From positions 310,001 through 374,000 of the forward strand of contig CP021231.1 in NCBI GenBank assembly GCA_003999685.1: a stretch of DNA of 64,000 bases. The letters run 5' to 3'. How positions within the stretch are numbered: the first letter of the stretch is position 1; each line of letters opens with the position of its first letter. The notes below the pieces were generated by a model that searched no databases, was not told the origin of the DNA, and saw nothing but the letters and a program-made list of their open reading frames with translations. The translations under genes were made by a program, and so were the position numbers. Positions 34,827 through 46,983 of this stretch are shown here, piece by piece. The DNA is from Taiwanofungus camphoratus. Taxonomy: Eukaryota > Basidiomycota > Agaricomycetes > Polyporales > Taiwanofungaceae.

Positions 34827-35963
34827 TCAAAGTGTAATATCTTCAGGCTTGTTAAGCAATCGTCCTTCCATCCCACCCTCAACCATTACAACCTGCCCGG
34901 AGACATGACCCGAGACAGCGGAGGACGACATGATTACGATTTGTGTAGCCACGTCCTCCGGCGTCGCGACCTTTTTGAGCGGTACCCTTTTCCAAATTTT
35001 GGGTAGCATCAGTATGACAACACGAATGGAGAAACAGGAGGGACAACGCGATGGGAGACGCACGTTGCCAAAGTACGATAGATGACAGCTGGATTTTCCA
35101 GTGCTTTTGCCGCCATAGGTGTCCTCACCCACCCTGTTATGATAACACCAGGATCAGGCAACCGACAGAGAACGTTACATGGTCAACGCATACCAGGCGC
35201 TATGCAATTGACGCGTCCTTTCGGTGCAATCTTGACAATTTCATTCTTGAGCGACATTGCCAACCCATACATCATGGCTGCAATGAAGAGGCATCATTAT
35301 AGATAAAATGACGTTCGAGAGCAGTGAACCCATACCACTCTTTGACGCCGAATAATCAGCATGGCCTATCTCGCCGTACTTTCCTGCCGTGCTCCCGACC
35401 ATGACGATCGATGCCTTGTCTTTCTGCACGTCTGTGGCGTGCTCCAAGTGTCTTAAATACTCCCTGATGGTCAGGAAGGACGAAGCCAAGTTAGACGCCA
35501 TTGTCGAGTTCCACTGCTCGAGCGACATCTGCGCGACTGGCACATCGTCGGGCGGGTAATAACCATGATTCACAATTAATACTTGCACAGGGCCGAACTC
35601 CGCGTTCGCAAGGCCTGCGAACATACGGATGACATCTTCCTCGCGGGAGAGCTCCGCCTGTGCTGTTTTGATGCGAGATGGCCCATATTCCGCTAATAAA
35701 GGTTCGAGTGTGGACGACTTCGTGTTGTAGTGTGCGGTCACTCTTGCGCCCTGGTCTGTAATTGCACGATTATCCCGTCCGTATAGCACAGCTGAAGTTG
35801 CAGCTGCTTGAATAAATCCACTCACTGAGGAACAGAAGACCTGTTGCAAGACCAATTCCTCCACTCGCACCTGGGTAGCAAGTTATCATCTTCAATTCGC
35901 CAAGATCACGACAGAGTGCCTGCCTGTGATCAAAACATGAACATCATGAAGGTCCAAGTCCAT
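34827..35963 (-). CDS. Short-chain dehydrogenase/reductase
   Basis: NAD(P)-dependent oxidoreductase of the classical SDR family, substrate unknown. Six exons. The cofactor motif is rebuilt by splicing: MDLDLHDVHVLITG joins ASGGIGLATGLLF, giving TGASGGIG at about residues 13-20. NHGYYPPDDVP replaces the usual NAG motif, SIVMVGSTAGKYGEIG holds the catalytic Ser, and the catalytic Tyr and Lys are in DYSASKSAMMYGLAMSLKNE. Then come KGRVNCIAPGWVRTP and PLKKVATPEDVATQIVIMSS, GHVSGQVVMVEGG and the end NKPEDITL. About 280 residues, normal for the family. The first intron (35871-35923) starts with GC instead of GT. The start is ATG at 35963. Complete and apparently functional. Confidence 0.88.
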
Positions 35964-36803
35964 CTTGAGTAGTCGAAAATAGGAGGGTTCGTCGAGGCGA
36001 CGATGGTCGTAAGATAGCTAGATAGAGCATGACTCGGATTCATATGTCTAGTCAGTCAGTTAGTGGGAGAGTCGCAATACGATTTGGCCTCGAGCGTTAT
36101 TCTGATTACATAATTACAGGTCCCCGAGATCGAACCTCTGCTAGTACCGTGGCGAAGCTGCATCTGGTGGGTCCAGCTGCCGATCGATGTCAAATAACGG
36201 TGCGAATGCCTGCATTGTGATACGCAGCGCGGGGATGCCGTTCAGAGAGACAGGAGACGAGAGCCTAGAGGATTCAAGAAAGGGAAGTACTCCGAGTAAC
36301 GTTGCACGGCATCAACTTCTCACTGGACAGCCCGAATCTAATTGAATGGTAAGTGCAGCCCCCGGCCTCCATTGCACGCTGATAACAGAGTAGACCTTAT
36401 GCAGGCGACGTTGGCGCCGAATCCGATAGCGAATTGTGGACGTCTTCGACCTACAGACGCTCACAAGAGAGGTACCACAATGTTCCTGAGAAGGCATTTG
36501 TTGTACTCTTGTTGTGTGGGCTGCCGTTGGGCTTAGGGTCCGATATCATCAACGTGTAAGAGGCGTGTAGGCTCGCTCCCCAACCCATTAAGCTTATCCT
36601 CATCTTTCAACAGTACCTCCACTACTCGGTGTGTGCAATACCTTCGTCGGTCATCATACAGGGCATATGTGCTTACCAAACTTTGTCCTGTGGAAGATAC
36701 AGAAACAGACAATACACGTTTTATCTCATCACAAGTGTTAGGTACGTATGGCACCACTTGTAGACTATGATTGGGTTGATTAAAACTTGTTGCACGCCCA
36801 GAT
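35964..36803. other. Intergenic upstream of the DUF3638 pseudogene
   Basis: No supported gene. Open frames at 36029-36220 and 36342-36536 (+) and 36533-36757 (-) are short and unrecognised. A stretch near 36120 resembling a tRNA B box was examined and rejected. Confidence 0.45.
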
Positions 36804-39800
36804 ATGTCCCAGTTGGACTACGTGATCACGCATATCTTCCTCCTGCCAAAGTTGCCACAGGAGGATGACCAAAAATGCCACAAAGATCATGCTCTATGTA
36901 AAATATACGACCACGCGGAAACATTTCAACACCACCTCCCTGCAAACGAGCAGACAAACTGGGAGCCAATGCTCCAAATGCTGAGAATTATTTTAGACTC
37001 ACAAGCAAATGATGCCCTGGACACGGAGCACCTTGAGCGCTGGATGAAAGATATGCAACAAGGAGGTAAGGTGACAAGGCTCCCATGTGTGTTTCTGTAA
37101 CTGAAGATGGCAAATGTAGATGTACTCGCACTTCTCATACACGCACAAAATGCTGGTGTCATAATGTGAAAGTTGGAGGAGGAAACTATCTTCGAGTCGT
37201 TCAAAGTGATGCCACCCAATGTGGAGGTCATAAAGGCTACTGGGAAATTGTTGCGCTTATACCCTGGGCCAGCCATAGCGGTTTCTGGTGACATAGTCAG
37301 ACAGCCTGACTTTTGTCGAGAGTTGGCCTCTTTCCTTGTACAGATGAATGTTGATAACCTTGATTCAACTATGACAATGACAAAGGGTGGATCAACTGTG
37401 CCCGAGGAGCGGGATAGCATACATCCGCGTTATATCACCCATCTACTCACCGGAATCTTGCGTGAGATGGGGTGTCCAGCGAAAGTGCCCCGAGTACAGA
37501 AACGGATCGCCGATGATGTCCTATGGAAAGATGCGTTCAAGCCCTGGAGACGAGCCTCCATTTGGCTTGTCATTCGCGTCGCCCTACAAACATCGCCTGA
37601 GAGAGAGCACGGAGATCGTGGGCACCATTTCTACAAGTCATTTATGGCATTTATGATGGCGGGGATCTTGCGGCTGGCTGTAAAGAAAGGATTACCGAGC
37701 GATCTTTTGTTCTGCATGAGGGCAAAAGCAAGTCGGCGATTGTATAAGCTTGGGGAAGCTGCGCCAGAGTTCGTTCTATGAGAAATGAAAGAAGCAGGGG
37801 AGGATGCTGAGGACAATTCAACAATTGTTCTCATTGTTGTCAAAGCGGATGCATTCCAGCGCTTCCAGTGACCCTCAACGATATGATGGGATAGAGGTTC
37901 CCAATCACAGCCGCAGTGTTTTCTCTCCTATCCGCATTCTGGACATGAAAGTTGGCCAAATTCTCGTCAATGACATTGCTCAGGATGTAATTGATGGATA
38001 TTTGCCAACCCTGACACTTAGACTGCTTCCAAGGGATGATCGACAGACTGCCCTACAGTATATCACAGATATTGGTTTGTCCAGCGAGGATCTAGCCATG
38101 AATCTAATCAAAAAACGGTGTGAAGAAAGTGGATTATGGAAAGGCCTTCTGCTGGTGGGATTCTCCTATATGTCCTGACAGAAAAGCGCTGGAGAGTGGA
38201 TTATGGCTTGGATCCACATCGAGTCCCTACTAGCAGTTCCTTATCATGCGAAGGACGTTCCAGCAGTGGGCGCCGAGTTTGGACACCCTGACGTCGCAAT
38301 CGCACTCACCTGCTTAAGCTATTATTACGGTGGTTTGATTAAGGACCAACTGTACATGTGCTTCCAGCTTCTCTTCAGATTGGACAATCCAACAGTCGAA
38401 TACGAGAAATGGATCGAGGGAAATGATAAAATGCCGCAGCTGGTAGGGGTCAATGCAGAAGATTTGAAACAGTATGATCATCTGTTTCAATCGCTTCACC
38501 TTGATAAGGCCGTTATCGACTTCTATCTGTCTTATGTTATTTTTTCCAAAAGAGGCCAAAGAGTTTCCAGAGAAGCTGGCCACCTGTGGTTGGGATCTCG
38601 CGGAGCGTAGAACGCATATTACAACAGGGTTCAGTGGTACCAACGACAACCAATACCTGCTCCCAACTTCGATCACTCAGAACGATCCAGTCAACCAAAT
38701 GAGCACGAACACCAAAGTCCTCACATATCTGTTGCAGCCAGAAAACAACTATTACAAATGTATCCCTGATGCACAGCACTCAGTATTTTCTTAAGCGTCT
38801 TAATGATCAAAGGCCGGATATTCGGGTCTTGCTGGACGTTGGGGCACAGATGTTGGAGCTACGAAATGATGAGCTTCTCCGTATGTGGCTCGAGCAACGA
38901 CAAGATATACCTCCCGGACTCTTCTTCGACGACGCAGGTGACCTGGTAGTCAGGACGCAAGATGGCACTATCGAGCCCTTCATCTCCTCTCCCTACAGGC
39001 AGCAACTGGATAAGTGCATAGTATACTTGGACGATGTTCACATACGAGGAACGGACCTAAAGCTTCCTCGAAACACTCGAGCTGCGGTGACTCTAGGTGC
39101 AAAAGTCACAAAAGACCGTCTTGTTCAGGGTGAGTCGTTTGTTGCTGCATCTCATGTACAGTAATAAAAACCGCTACCTCGCAGGGTGTATGCGCATGCG
39201 CAAGTTAGGCGACGGCCAGTCTGTGATGTTTTTCACACCTCAAGATATTGACAGAAAGATACGGGAAGTAGCAAGTAACCCGTTGGACAAGGTCGAAGTT
39301 TCGGACATCCTTCAATGGTCAATGCTAGAAACGTACAAGGACATTGAGCATCACCTTCCCCAGTGGGCACAACAGGAGTATCAGTATGAAAAGCGCAGTA
39401 GGGCATGGGAACAGATTTGGAACCAGTCGGAATCCATCAATGATACATTAATTGGCCTGCTGAAATCAGCTTGGCTTCAGAAAGAGAGCCGGACATTGGA
39501 AGAGATGTATGGATCTCACCCTGATGCGGACCATCAGTTGGACCTTCCATTCAGCATTCCTGCACTACGTGAGCGATGTAAAAAGCTCGGTTGGACGTCT
39601 CTGCGCGGTACACGACTGGACGAGGAGCAGGAGCGTGAGGTCAGCCACGAAGTCGAGCAGGAACGCCAGGTTGAAAGGCCCCCTAAAACCAAAGCTGCAG
39701 TACACCAAGTGCATCGCTTCGTTCGGGATCTTGCCTGCACGGGCATTCTGAACCATGATTCTGCCGCATTTGTACTTGTTTCCGTGATTCTTGAACATGC

Positions 39801-40443
39801 CATCACCCCACAGGATTACTCCGTCTGGTCCTCACGGTTATATGCAACAAGAGATTTTGCGACTACCATTGAAGGTTCATTCTCAAGTGCTTCCGATTAC
39901 TTGCGACCTATCAACTGGATTCTCTCGAACAACTCGCTTGATGATCTCGTTATCCTCAGTCCCTACGAGGTCAACGAGCTGCTGCCTAAGATACGCCGGA
40001 GTAAAACCGTGCATTTGCACATATACGCACCCCGCATTGCAGAGTCGATGAGATCCTTCGACGATCTCATGTTTCACTGTATCCCATCTCTATCTCCGTC
40101 CTGGGCCGCACGAAACGGAGAAACTATAATTCAGCTCAACCTCTGGGCTGGACAGTTGTATCTCAAAGACTATGGAGAATATCTACGCGTCACCCGGTTC
40201 TTGGGTATCTACAGCGAGGAAAATTAAGACGACACAATACAGTCGGACGGATTTATCAGACCAGAGCACCGTCGTGATGAGATGAAGGATATTTGCCGGT
40301 TCACAGTGTCACCGGTCCCCTTCTTAAAAGAATTCATGAGTCTACGGCGCAAAGGAATAGATCACTCATCTACTCACTTAGGCAGGATTCTGCAGGCTCG
40401 CTTGCTGTCCCGTCAGGATTTCATAGAAGGTGCGGGTGGATGA
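36804..40443 (+). pseudogene. Decayed, internally deleted DUF3638/DUF3645 giant protein gene
   Basis: The N-terminus (MSQLDYVITHIFLLPKLPQE) and an intact-looking first intron (about 37066-37120) match the start of the roughly 3,000-residue fungal DUF3638 proteins. At about 37870 the sequence jumps to the C-terminal third: LRLLPRDDRQTALQYITDIG, LAVPYHAKDVPAVGAEFGHP, DVAIALTCLSYYYGGL, GTDLKLPRNTRAAVTLGAKV, then after a real intron (about 39128-39185) CMRMRKLGDGQSVMFFTPQD, and the tail FTVSPVPFLKEFMSLRRKG. The reading frame is broken by in-frame stops (37167-37169, 37779-37781, 37869-37871, 40225-40227) and by frameshifts near 38160, 38215, 38545 and 38765. About two thirds of the protein is deleted. 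It therefore cannot give a normal product, though pieces such as 39097-40227 remain open. Family function is unknown. Confidence 0.85.
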
Positions 40444-41418
40444 TCTCGATGAGCTGACCCCCTCCTTTGGCGTACTCACGTGAACTTCTGTAGATCGCGC
40501 GATGTCACAGTGATCATGGATTGTCTTCATGACAACACCGAAAAGACGGGGGAAGTTAACGTCCAAATCACCAAGACGGGCCAGCTCTGTAGACAAATAG
40601 GCTCGTTCCGTAGATATGCTCTGTGAACTATTGTATAAGTGTATGAGCTTGCCATGAATATATGCCAACAAAATTCTGAGGAGGGTTTGTCAATGGCTAT
40701 ACTTTCGATCGAAGCCAGCAGCTAGGCACGAAAACCAGTGGGTCCGAGGTGCAAAATTGGATACCGTCAGGGCCATCGGAAGTGCGATGGGTGCGCAGTG
40801 GTAAATAGTATATCCGGTACCAATTCTAAGGACATCATCGCTCAAAGGCTTCTCCAGGGGTAAGTCGCAGGTGCCAGATATGTCACTGAGATCGGCACAG
40901 CTACCTTCGTACAGTAAGAGCCAGTCGTAGTACAGCGTTCGTAGTCGTCAGTCCAGCGCTAGCGCTGATGACAGATTGCTTAGACAAACGAGGAACGAAT
41001 TCGAGATTGCAGATGGATTCCTTGGTACGAAGGTAAAGTAAGAGTAAGACCAACCGTTATCAGCCTCCGCATAGATGGTGCTCACCGCGAAGCTTCTCTA
41101 CCAACTGGCAGTTCAACCTGCGCAATCGTCAGCGAGTAATGAACATTGTCCGAGAGTAGTAAGAACGTCCAAGTGAGTCTCGGGATTACGGTGATCGAGT
41201 TGCAGTGCCACATCCCGCAAGGCCGAGGAACAAAAATACCGGTATCTGGGAACTCAAGGGTAAGTATACATGATAGTGACTAGTCAATGGGGTCATCACG
41301 CACGGGTTGTCGCTGGCGGATCATGTGATTCATGCATTCATGTCAACGACTTTGATTTTACCTTCAAGTCAATGCACTACCCTCGACTTTACAGACGGCG
41401 TAGACAAGTGGATTGAAG
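40444..41418. other. Intergenic after the pseudogene
   Basis: No gene supported. An open frame at 40378-40671 (-) overlaps the pseudogene tail as its antisense and is not called. Confidence 0.45.
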
Positions 41419-42621
41419 ATGCAGACTAATTCTCAAGAGTCGCATAAATTCTCTAAATATCTGGTTCAGAGGTCAGTAAAGACTAGCCATTTCTCTCGAG
41501 ACATGTATAACGGCCCTCTAGTTCTGATGTTCTGTCAGACATGCGCGTGAATGTATCAGAGGAAGCCGTCGATAAGGTAGTATGGTATAAGGCAAGTATT
41601 GCAAGGCCTTTCAGTGGCATCCGTTATATTGACGCTTCTCATTCTGTGAAGGAAAGATTTCTTGCAGATGAAGAGATCATCGAACACCTCGTCGTAAGTC
41701 TTCATGCCTGCATTCGTCCCTTTGCTGACAGCATGAAGTAGGATAACGCGACTTCCACAATACTGTGGACGATTCATCGTCCAAAACGAGGCTGGTACAT
41801 TCGTCTCCGGACACCTTCGTTTCCGCCAGGGATGTTCATCCCTCTTCTTCCTCTCCCTCAGTCATCACCTTATCAAACGGATGCTGCCCTATCTTTCGCC
41901 TGCCGCACAAATCCCCCGTCGTACTCTCTAAGCAATTCTCCTCAACAGCCTTTCTCTCCACCTAAGGGTTCTCTAGATTCGGACGTAACACTGACGGATA
42001 GCCATCGCGACAACGTGGTCCACTCATATCCTCCAACTCCACCTCCTCTGACGCCCACAGTGATTGTCCGTCCGCCATCTCCACGTTCTGTACATGCAAA
42101 GCTCGAGGAAATTGACCTCGAGGCGTCCTCTTCGAGAATACAACCGCGACAAACATCTCGGGCTCCAGTCACGCATTTTCTGCTCACCCCGCACTCAACA
42201 GCTCATGTACCGAAGCCTACCGAAAAGGTCTCAATTTTCACTCGTGTAGTCTCCGCTTTCAAGAATAATGTGCCTTCGCATTCATACTCGTTCACGCTTT
42301 CGCCTTTGCCGTCAACTCCAACTGCAGCATCGTCGTCAAGTGCTGAACATCATACCAACAGTGTGTCTGCCACACCCGTTCCGCTCCTGACCTTCCATGA
42401 CCGAACTCCGGTGTGGACTGTACGCTGCAGCTCGGGATGTCTCGAAATTGACAAGACACAAGTACGCTCGCTAGGTGTCGACATGAGCTTTTATGTCGCA
42501 GTCGCATTAACCTATCTCGAGTTCCTGTCAGAACGTGAAGTACGTTGTCACCATCTGTCCTCTAGTGCACCATGAAGTTAATCCATTGTATCAGAGCTAT
42601 CTAGCCGCATTAAATGATTAA
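41419..42621 (+). CDS. Conserved-looking basidiomycete protein of unknown function
   Basis: Four exons with clean GT..AG joins: MQTNSQESHKFSKYLVQ; then SSDVLSDMRVNVSEEAVDKV through YIDASHSVKERFLADEEIIE HLV; then a long exon starting DNATSTILWTIHRPKRGWYI RLRTPSFPPGMFIPLLPLP and continuing with Ser/Pro/Thr-rich sequence; then SYLAALND and the stop at 42619-42621. The central part (RGWYIRLRTPSFPPG) looks like a folded, conserved core; most of the third exon is low-complexity with PP and SP motifs, followed by WTVRCSSGCLEIDKTQV and a short helix VAVALTYLEFLSERE. About 355 residues. I do not know its role. The gene is complete as far as I can see. Confidence 0.7.
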
Positions 42622-42999
42622 GAACCTTCTCGTGTCTCATGATTCAAGTTCGTCATTCCTGGAACATTGACGTCGCGGCAATTGACTTGTCTGCCGCTGT
42701 AGTACTTACTCGCAGCTATCCGGACTACCTGGAACAGTGTATATGACCTTGTGTGCGGATACCTTCACTGCCTTCAGTTGATTTTTTCAAATAAATGGTG
42801 AAAGTTTGTCCCAATGTATCCTGAAGCTTTGCACGTGACGGAGACGCGTCGCGTCCAAGAAATGTAATTTGTCCGTCCTGAGAGCACAATCACTCTCCAC
42901 AGCGTTCTCTTGTTTCAGTGGCAGGTCAATGTCACGTCTATAGATATCTACTACTACAGAACGGCTAGCACTTGTATAACAGAGCTCGCCTGTACTAGA
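42622..42999. other. Intergenic upstream of COQ8
   Basis: No gene supported. An in-frame upstream ATG of the COQ8 frame lies at 42910, within this interval, but adds no family-like sequence. Confidence 0.5.
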
Positions 43000-45621
43000 A
43001 TGCCGCCGGGCCCTGCGTTCAATTGGTTCTGCGTAGCTCATTCTGTAGTCTCCGTCCTCTCCAATGCTGCTCACATCCGAGCAACTCAAATATCCGCGAG
43101 GAGTGCACCTTTGGTTATAAGGACAAGCCGAAGGTCAACGCCAAGACAGCGGGAGAATCAGGCTTCCGAACTTGAAAGTCCTCTGCGAGTCCAGGACGAT
43201 GTACCACAATCGACGCTAGAGGTCCTGCCCTCCTCAGCAGACACCCACACCTTATCAAAATTGCCTCCAATCTCACAATCGACTTCAAATAATCTTGCAG
43301 AAGTGACTGAAGACATCCGGTCGTCCAGACACGAATTTTCACCCACTGCATCACGACCGACAGTGTCAGAGAACGAATCTCATCTAACGATAGACCCCTT
43401 AGACGTTGGAGAATCACCTTCGGTGTTGGGGAAGGAGAGTGCTATTGAGGATGCGCCTGTGACTACAGGGATACCGGAGCCTGCCGTTGAGGTAAGTCGT
43501 CTTTGAAGGCGGAAGCTGCTGCCATTGTATAGGATCCCTGAGATGGATATGCCATAATGGTAGCATGTCATGTATACTATAGGAAGGGTATGATGCTCTA
43601 TGCCTTTTTACCTCATTTGATGCGTTCTACCGCTTACCAACGTTCTCTTTTCTTTTTGGAAACGGGGTTTCTACTTTACATACTGACCTAGTTCACCTCA
43701 TATAGCCCCTTATTGTAGAATCCTCAACGGCTCGCAAACTACAACCTTCCAAAGTGCCCTCGTCCCGAATAGGGAGACTTTTTCATTATGGAGGTGCGCA
43801 CATACATCGGTTATACTATAAGATGATCAATAATGATCCTCCTGGGATGTACTATCCGCATAGGCCTAGCGGCATCATTGGGCTATGGAGCTGCTTCCGA
43901 GCTGCTGCGTCGTTCCACATCCTCCGGGGAAACAACTTCACCGTCTCTTATGTTGACTGAGGGGAATATCAAACGTCTTGTGTCTAAGTTAACACAGCTT
44001 CGCGGAGCTGCTCTTAAACTGGGACAGTTCATGAGCATTCAAGGTTCCTCTCATTTACTTCAGAAAGCATGCTCGACGAGCTGAAAGTCTACGTGTGGAA
44101 GACAGCCATGGATTGCCACCTGAAATCGAGGATATCTTCCGCAGAGTGCAGGATAGCGCACATTATATGCCCGATTGGCAAATGGAGGTAGATATCTTCC
44201 CCCAGTCTACCTCTCTCCCGATAGGTTTACTGCTTGCCTAGGAAGTCCTTTGTTCTTCACTTGGCCCGTCATGGGCCGACTATTTTGAATCCTTCGATCG
44301 GCTCCCGTTCGCTGCTGCGTCGATAGGGCAAGTGCATTCTGCTGTGCTCTCCGCCTCGTCCTCTCCTACGGGCCAGCCTGCAAAGGTTGCTGTGAAAATC
44401 CAATTTCCCAATATTGCACATTCGATTGAAAGCGATCTGGGCTATCTGAAGATGTTACTGACGGCGGGAAGATTATTACCGAAAGGCCTATTTCTGGATA
44501 GGACCATCCAGGTACGCACAATTTCTGCCAATCGATAAGATAGGATAATCCTTTGTTGGTAGATCAAAGCTCCTTTCACTTAGAATTGTTTTTATTCCCC
44601 AGGTCATGAAGGGGGAGCTCGCCGATGAATGTGACTACTCCCGCGAAGCATCTTTCTTACGTAGATTTGCATCACCTTCTTTCCTTGGCGATGACCCGCA
44701 CTTCAAAGTGCCCTGGGTCTGGGAAGGGAGCACTGAACGTATCCTTGTTATGGAACATGTTGATGGCTTGAGTGTTGGCGGCTCAGTATCCGACTCGTTG
44801 AGTCACCGCGATCGTGATGATGTGAGTAGTCCGCGATCCTAAGCTTCTATGTCCTATCTGACGATGATCCATGGACTGAAGATTGCTGCCCGTATTATTG
44901 AACTATGTCTCAAAGAATTGTTCGTCTTTAGACTGATGCAGACAGACCCCAATTGGACAAATTTCCTGTGGAATTCCTATACTCGCCAGGTACGTCAGGT
45001 TTATGTCATTCTGCAAGGTTCAAATTCAATATGGTCCTTACTATAGATCGAGCTTGTGGACTTTGGGGCGACTCGGGAGTATTCAAAAGAGTTCATCGAT
45101 AACTGGCTGCGAGTACTACAAGCGGCAATATCGGGCGAGAGAGACGCATGTATCGATTGGAGCTTGAAACTGGGCTACCTGACGGGTGAAGAGAATGAGG
45201 TCGGTGGATGTGAAATTCAACTTCTCGTTATCGCGCTCTGATTGCCATAAACCATTCTCTTGCAGATCATGCTTGATGCTCATGTCAAGTCCATGACACT
45301 TCTTGCTACGCCGTTCAAGGCGGACACGCCCCAGCCGGTCACATTTGGCCCAGGTTCGCAGTGGGCGGACATTACTGCCGAGATCAGGACCCAGATCCCA
45401 ATTATGTTGAAACATAGGCTCACGCCGCCTCCGAGAGAAACATATAGTCTGAACCGGTAAATATGTCCTCATGGGTCTCGCTGAAGAATTCAAACGTATT
45501 ACACAGGAAATTAAGCGGCGCATTCCTACTTGCAGCACGGCTGGATGCCTCCGTTGACTGCAAAGCATTGTGGGACCAAACGGTAGAAAATTACCAGTTC
45601 GGTGCCATCTCTACCACTTAA
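43000..45621 (+). CDS. COQ8: COQ8/ABC1-type atypical kinase for ubiquinone synthesis
   Basis: Mitochondrial UbiB-family ATPase/kinase that supports coenzyme Q synthesis. About ten exons. The start at 43000 (MPPGPAFNWFCVAHSVVSVL) gives a hydrophobic N-terminal stretch; an in-frame ATG at 42910 is possible. A Ser/Thr/Pro-rich exon of about 150 residues follows, then the UbiB core: LTQLRGAALKLGQFMSIQ with the invariant KxGQ, PPEIEDIFRRVQDSAHYMPD, PFAAASIGQVHSAVL (the Ala-rich loop), AVKIQFPNIAHSIESDLGYL with the catalytic Lys, ELADECDYSREASFLRRF, ILVMEHVDGLSVGG, TDPNWTNFLWN (catalytic loop) and IELVDFGATREYSKEFIDNW (DFG). The C-terminus ends VENYQFGAISTT, stop at 45619-45621. All key residues are present and frames join. 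Confidence 0.93.
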
Positions 45622-45994
45622 AGAGTATCAAGAACCTCGATGTCACAATGATATAACATTGTACCTAACTTCACTCACTACAAATTATTACGGCTGCAGA
45701 TCCTTGACACCATGACAGAGGCGATAACGCTTACTATGCTGCATGCAAACAACTGTGAACACACAAATGAGATGTGCTATTGTAATTTTGAGGTGTAGGA
45801 TAGTAATGTGTATGTTATTCATCTACCAAAGAAGGTCAGTGTCACCAATCTATCCACTCATTTCCCGAAAATGCGTGAGGGACATTGTAATCATGTCACA
45901 ATTCATAACTCCTTCGAGGCTACCTTTTGAGACGCTCGAGTAGAATATATCATATCCGTGAATGGTCTATACAGGATGAATGGTGGAATTACTG
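45622..45994. other. Short intergenic region between convergent genes
   Basis: 3' flanks of COQ8 (+) and OPI3 (-). No gene or repeat seen. Confidence 0.55.
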
Positions 45995-46748
45995 TCAGCG
46001 GCCATGCGAGTATGCGTCGTACTGGTAGACGTACCCTTCGAAACGAAGTGCAACAAGATACACCACATAAACGTAGGCAGTGATCAGAAGACCTGCAGGA
46101 CGTTCGAACCTATTGCATTGTTTCAATGACCACAATGTGACAACCGGACGCATGAACCTTACCACAAAGCCGCTGCTGCAAAACAAATCGTACTTCCTAC
46201 ATACATGGGATTCCTGAGAATATTGAACGGGAATCCCTCTACTCTGTGGTCCATGAGGATGCCGAAGTAGTCACCTAGGAACGTGCCGATGATACCCAAG
46301 GCCTTTGTCGACGTGAGCACTAAAGTCTGTCCAACGGCGAAAAGACCAGCGGGAATGAGGGTGTCAAACGGTGCAGGTAGCATCGCTTTACTCGGCTGAT
46401 CCATCAGCGCACTCTGGTATCTGGGGAACTTGTCAGCGGCCGGAGTATTCTCATACGAGCGAACACATACAAATGGTCACGAAGGAGACCAAAAGAAAAA
46501 ATCATAAAAGCTAAAAAGTAGCATCCGTTTACTGGATTGCCGCCAAAGAGACGCGTTATGGTCTTGTTGTGGTATTCTGTTTCACCAAATCGTAATAAAC
46601 ACACCCCAGGTTAGACTGTCGGGCAACACAACGATAAGTTTCCATTCTCACCATTGCGGGCCACAATATTCCATGCGGTAGGGTTGAATGCAATGGATAA
46701 TACAGAAATCCACAACGATGGCCTCGACCAGTCTACGAAGGACGACAT
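45995..46748 (-). CDS. OPI3: Phospholipid N-methyltransferase (phosphatidyl-N-methylethanolamine)
   Basis: ER-membrane methyltransferase that converts monomethyl-PE to phosphatidylcholine with S-adenosylmethionine. Four exons: MSSFVDWSRPSLWISVLSIA with AFNPTAWNIVARN; EYHNKTITRLFGGNPVNGCY with FLAFMIFSFGLLRDHLY; ALMDQPSKAMLPAPFDTLIP through TKALGIIGTFLGDYFGILMD and FPFNILRNPMYVGSTICFAA; and FERPAGLLITAYVYVVYLVA ending YSHGR. The RNP-x-Y-x-G string and the LGDYFGILM block are typical of PEMT/OPI3 proteins. About 215 residues with four membrane helices, normal for the family. Divergent from MCD4 with 235 bp between the start codons. Confidence 0.92.
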
Positions 46749-46983
46749 GGCAGGTGACGAAACTTGCTCAACTTGAAGGTTTGGCGCCTACGCGTCCGCG
46801 CTGGCAGACGCTGGTGGGAAACACGTGCAATTTGCCAGATCTGCAATTGCCATTCCTTCTGGCTAAGACTCGGCTAGTACTTGGGTCGCTGCATCTCTCT
46901 TGCGGACACAGATTGTTTCTTTACTCCGTCGCATGTTTCATCAATTACACGAAGCTTTTTTGAGGTGATCTGAGGTGTTCATC
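46749..46983. promoter_or_regulatory. Bidirectional promoter between OPI3 and MCD4
   Basis: Only 235 bp between the divergent start codons of OPI3 (46748, -) and MCD4 (46984, +). Both products use or make ethanolamine phospholipids. I did not see an inositol-response element, so the mode of control is open. Confidence 0.5.

Noticed and set aside
36060-36145. Possible tRNA on the minus strand (GGTTCGATC B-box-like string)
   Set aside because: The flanking bases do not form a T-stem and no acceptor stem or anticodon arm can be drawn.
36533-36757. 74-codon minus-strand frame before the pseudogene
   Set aside because: Short, no recognised domain and no linked exons.
40378-40671. 97-codon minus-strand frame
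   Set aside because: It overlaps the tail of the DUF3638 pseudogene antisense, and the plus strand carries the family sequence.
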